Assembly (NCBI GenBank): GCA_018712425.1 | Contig: DVHA01000185.1 | Location: 1-8,307, forward strand | Length of the DNA: 8,307 nt | DNA from: Candidatus Faecivivens stercoravium | GTDB taxonomy: Bacteria; Bacillota; Clostridia; Oscillospirales; Ruminococcaceae | Direction of reading: 5' to 3' | Shown here: positions 6,577 through 8,307 of the stretch, piece by piece | How the letters are laid out: each line of letters opens with the position of its first letter | Numbering within the stretch: position 1 is the first letter of the stretch | Translations under genes and position numbers: made by a program | Notes under the pieces: generated by a model | Databases searched by the model: none | The model's input: only the letters and a program-made list of their open reading frames with translations | What the model was told of the DNA's origin: nothing

Positions 6577-6630
6577 AAAAAATCCGCTTACATACGCCGT
6601 TTTACCGGCGTTTGCAGGCGGATTTTCTTT
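6577..6630 (+). terminator. Strong two-tier hairpin terminator
   Basis: AAAATCCGC (6579-6587) pairs with GCGGATTTT (6618-6626), and an inner stem ACGCCG (6594-6599) pairs with CGGCGT (6606-6611). The run TTTTCTTTT follows on the plus strand, while the A-run before the stem would serve as a T-run on the minus strand. It may therefore stop transcription in both directions and insulates the peptidase gene from the VTC gene. Confidence 0.75.
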
Positions 6631-6683
6631 TCCCCGTCACACAATTTCCACATTTCATTCAAATCCGCGTCAGCCTGCGCCGG

Positions 6684-6689
6684 TATACT
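6684..6689 (+). promoter_or_regulatory. Candidate -10 box for the VTC gene
   Basis: TATACT (5 of 6 to TATAAT) lies 36 bases before the VTC start codon and downstream of the terminators, where a promoter is expected. No good -35 hexamer stands at 16-18 bases; TTCAAA (6658-6663) is 20 bases away. Confidence 0.35.
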
Positions 6690-6725
6690 CTTTACATGAA
6701 ATTTACAGACGAAGGGGAGCTGCCT

Positions 6726-7214
6726 ATGGAGGGGAAATTCCGCCACGAACTGAAATACTCGATCGGCTATGCCGATTACCTGTCGCTGCGGGCGAAACTG
6801 CGGACGGTGATGCAGCCGGACGGCCATGTGGACGCGGAAGGGAAATACCTGATCCGCAGCGTCTATTTCGACAATTACCGGGATAAAGCGCTCCGGGAAA
6901 AAATCGAGGGGGTTGCGGTGCGGGAAAAATTCCGCATCCGCTACTATAACGATAATTTTTCCTTTATTGCGCTGGAAAAGAAGGTTAAAAATAACAACCT
7001 CTGCCTGAAACTGGACGCGCCGGTCAATAAATCGCAGTTCCAGCAGCTGCTGGGCGGCGACACCGGGTGGATGGCGGGAAGCGGGAACCCGCTGGTGCAG
7101 GAGTTCTGCCGGAAGATCCAGGTACAGCAGCTCCGCCCCCGGGTGCTGGTCTCCTACCGGTGGGAACCGTATATCTACGCCCCCGGCAACGTCCGGGTCA
7201 CCTTGGGCAGCTGA
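6726..7214 (+). pseudogene. Truncated VTC-domain polyphosphate polymerase-like gene
   Basis: The start is intact: AAGGGGAG (6712-6719) six bases before ATG, then MEGKFRHELKY, the usual opening of bacterial VTC-domain proteins. Family features follow: SVYFDNY from Ser45, the basic strand RIRYY (70-74) and LEKKVKNN with E84, K85, K86 and K88. In the family these basic residues line the tunnel that binds nucleotide and growing polyphosphate. Identity holds up to GNVRVT (to residue 159), after which three junction residues lead to a TGA at 7212-7214. Homologues are normally about 230 residues or more, so the last strands of the tunnel, with an acidic metal-binding residue, are missing. The 162-residue product is unlikely to be active. 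The sequence runs straight into a cotH remnant, so this is a broken gene or an assembly join. An upstream in-frame ATG at 6696 lacks a ribosome binding site. Confidence 0.8.
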
Positions 7215-8266
7215 ACATCATCCCCTGGGATTATAACCTTACCCTTGGCGGGATGGGGATGGGGGACGCCAGCAGCGTCATCAACGACCCGATCGATACC
7301 CCCTTTTCCGGCACCGACTTTTTTGACGCCCTTTTGGAAAACGAGGAATATCTGGAACAGTACCACACCTATTACCGCCAGCTAGTGGAGGAATATGTTG
7401 ACGGCGGCAGGCTGGAAGAGATCTATAACCGGATCCGCAGCCAGATCGACAGCCTTGTCGAGACCGACCCCACCGCTTTTTACAGCTACGAAGAATACGA
7501 GGCGGCGGCGGAAATACTCTATGAGACTGTCCTTCTCCGGGCGGAAAGCGTCCGAGGCCAGCTGGACGGGACGATCCCGTCGACCGAAGAGGGCCAGCGG
7601 GCCGATTCCAGCGCGCTGATTGACGCCTCTTCGATTGACCTTTCGGTGATGGGCTCGATGATGGGCGGCGGAGGCGGCGGCCGGGGCGGCCAGATGGAGG
7701 AGCGGCAGCCGGGGAATGAACCCGGCGCTGCCCCGGCGGAAAACGGGAAGGCGGAAGAGGAAACGGATTCTGCCGGAGAAGATGCCTTGCCTACTGCTTT
7801 TACCGCCGAAAGCGTTTCCACTATGCCCCTTTCGGCCGCGGCTTCCGAACCGGCGGAGAGCGCCCCCTCGGACGCTGCCGGGGAGCAAACCCCGCCGGAT
7901 AACGCCGGGACAACGCCGGAAGATGCCGGAACCGGTGATGGGGATACCGCGCCCCAGATGCCGGAGGATTTTGACCCGTCGGAATTCGACTTTTCCGAGA
8001 TGATGCCGCCGGAAGACGCCGGCAACGGCGAGGGTATGGAGGCCTTCGGCGGCCGGGGCGGCGGGCCCGGCGGAGACAGGGGCGGGATGTCCTTTGACGG
8101 CAGCGGTTCGGATGCCGGCAGTTCGGCCGTCCTGCAAAACGCCGTCTGGTACAGCGGATGCTTCCTGCTGCTGGTTATCGCCCTTTTGATTGCCGGGGTT
8201 TACCGCCGGCGGCCGAAAATCAGGCATCGCCGGAACCGGCAGAAGGCGCTGCCGCCCGGGACTTGA
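7199..8266 (+). pseudogene. C-terminal remnant of a CotH-kinase-family protein
   Basis: From about 7205 the frame reads GQLNIIPWDYNLTLGGMG and continues with segments typical of CotH-family C-termini: DPIDTPFSGTDFFDALLENEEYLEQYHTYY, DPTAFYSYEEYEAA and AESVRGQLDGTIPST. CotH proteins are protein kinases, first known from spore coats. The Asp of WDYN is the probable metal-binding residue, but the ATP-binding part and catalytic Asp normally upstream are absent, so no kinase activity is expected. A Gly-rich stretch (7664-7693), a long Pro/Glu/Asp/Ala-rich region (about 7694-8030) and another Gly-rich patch lead to one membrane helix (8147-8203) and a basic tail, suggesting that the parent protein was membrane-anchored. 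The frame stays open upstream to 7067, but those residues are an out-of-frame reading of the VTC gene. An in-frame ATG at 7253 has no good ribosome binding site. Confidence 0.8.
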
Positions 8267-8291
8267 CAAAACCGCCGGGATGGGGTATACT
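8263..8291 (+). promoter_or_regulatory. Near-consensus sigma-A promoter leading out of the window
   Basis: TTGACA (8263-8268, perfect) and TATACT (8286-8291, 5 of 6) are separated by exactly 17 bases. The -35 box overlaps the TGA stop of the cotH remnant (8264-8266). Transcription would begin near 8298 and serve a gene or RNA beyond the window end. Confidence 0.8.
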
Positions 8292-8307
8292 GCAAGTAGT
8301 TAGTTTA

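Noticed and set aside
6501..6725. N-terminal extension of the VTC frame across the terminators
   Set aside because: The extension would run through a strong terminator hairpin and has no family similarity. AAGGGGAG places the start at 6726.
7067..7198. First 44 codons of the open frame containing the CotH sequence
   Set aside because: They are an out-of-frame translation of the VTC gene and carry no CotH similarity, so they are not part of a real fusion protein.
7382..8269. 295-codon minus-strand open frame over the cotH remnant
   Set aside because: It is a shadow of the GC-rich CotH reading frame, with Arg/Pro/Gly-rich translation and no recognisable motif.

Overview
The window reads as chromosomal DNA from a GC-rich, endospore-forming-lineage Firmicute, most likely an Oscillospiraceae/Ruminococcaceae gut bacterium. 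The reasons are a clear SpoVG gene, strong AGGAGG-type ribosome binding sites, sigma-A type promoters, U-tailed hairpin terminators, and a CotH/VTC pair of the kind seen in that group. The lineage is inferred from gene content and composition, not from a marker gene.

Layout, left to right. Positions 1-48 are the last codons of an unidentified gene. Positions 49-216 are non-coding and can fold into a long-stemmed structure that may be a 6S-like RNA. At 233-1171 lies a conspicuously AT-rich gene for a membrane-anchored D-alanyl-D-alanine carboxypeptidase (peptidase S11), unlike everything around it in composition and probably acquired by transfer. At 1227-3651 a two-gene operon encodes a cytoplasmic beta-galactosidase-like glycoside hydrolase with a DUF5597-type C-terminus and a short-chain dehydrogenase. 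It ends at a hairpin terminator that faces, head to head, the terminator of spoVG (3766-4140, minus strand). A 319-base divergent spacer carries leader hairpins, a good sigma-A promoter and a paired TTGTACAA-like element. It is followed by a complete S9-family serine peptidase (4460-6460) with its full Ser-Asp-His triad. Several hairpins, at least one a convincing terminator, follow.

The right end is the most unusual part. A VTC-domain (polyphosphate polymerase type) gene starts normally at 6726 but breaks after about 159 codons. The sequence continues directly, in a different reading frame, into the C-terminal part of a CotH-kinase-family protein (about 7205-8266). The C-terminal part of the VTC gene and the N-terminal kinase part of cotH are missing, together with anything that once lay between them. 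This is either a real deletion or an assembly join. A near-consensus sigma-A promoter (TTGACA-17-TATACT) overlaps the cotH stop codon and points out of the window.

I see no phage, insertion sequence, CRISPR array, tRNA or rRNA, and no convincing new multi-gene system. The items most worth following up are the VTC/CotH junction, the AT-rich carboxypeptidase island and the structured RNA candidate beside it.
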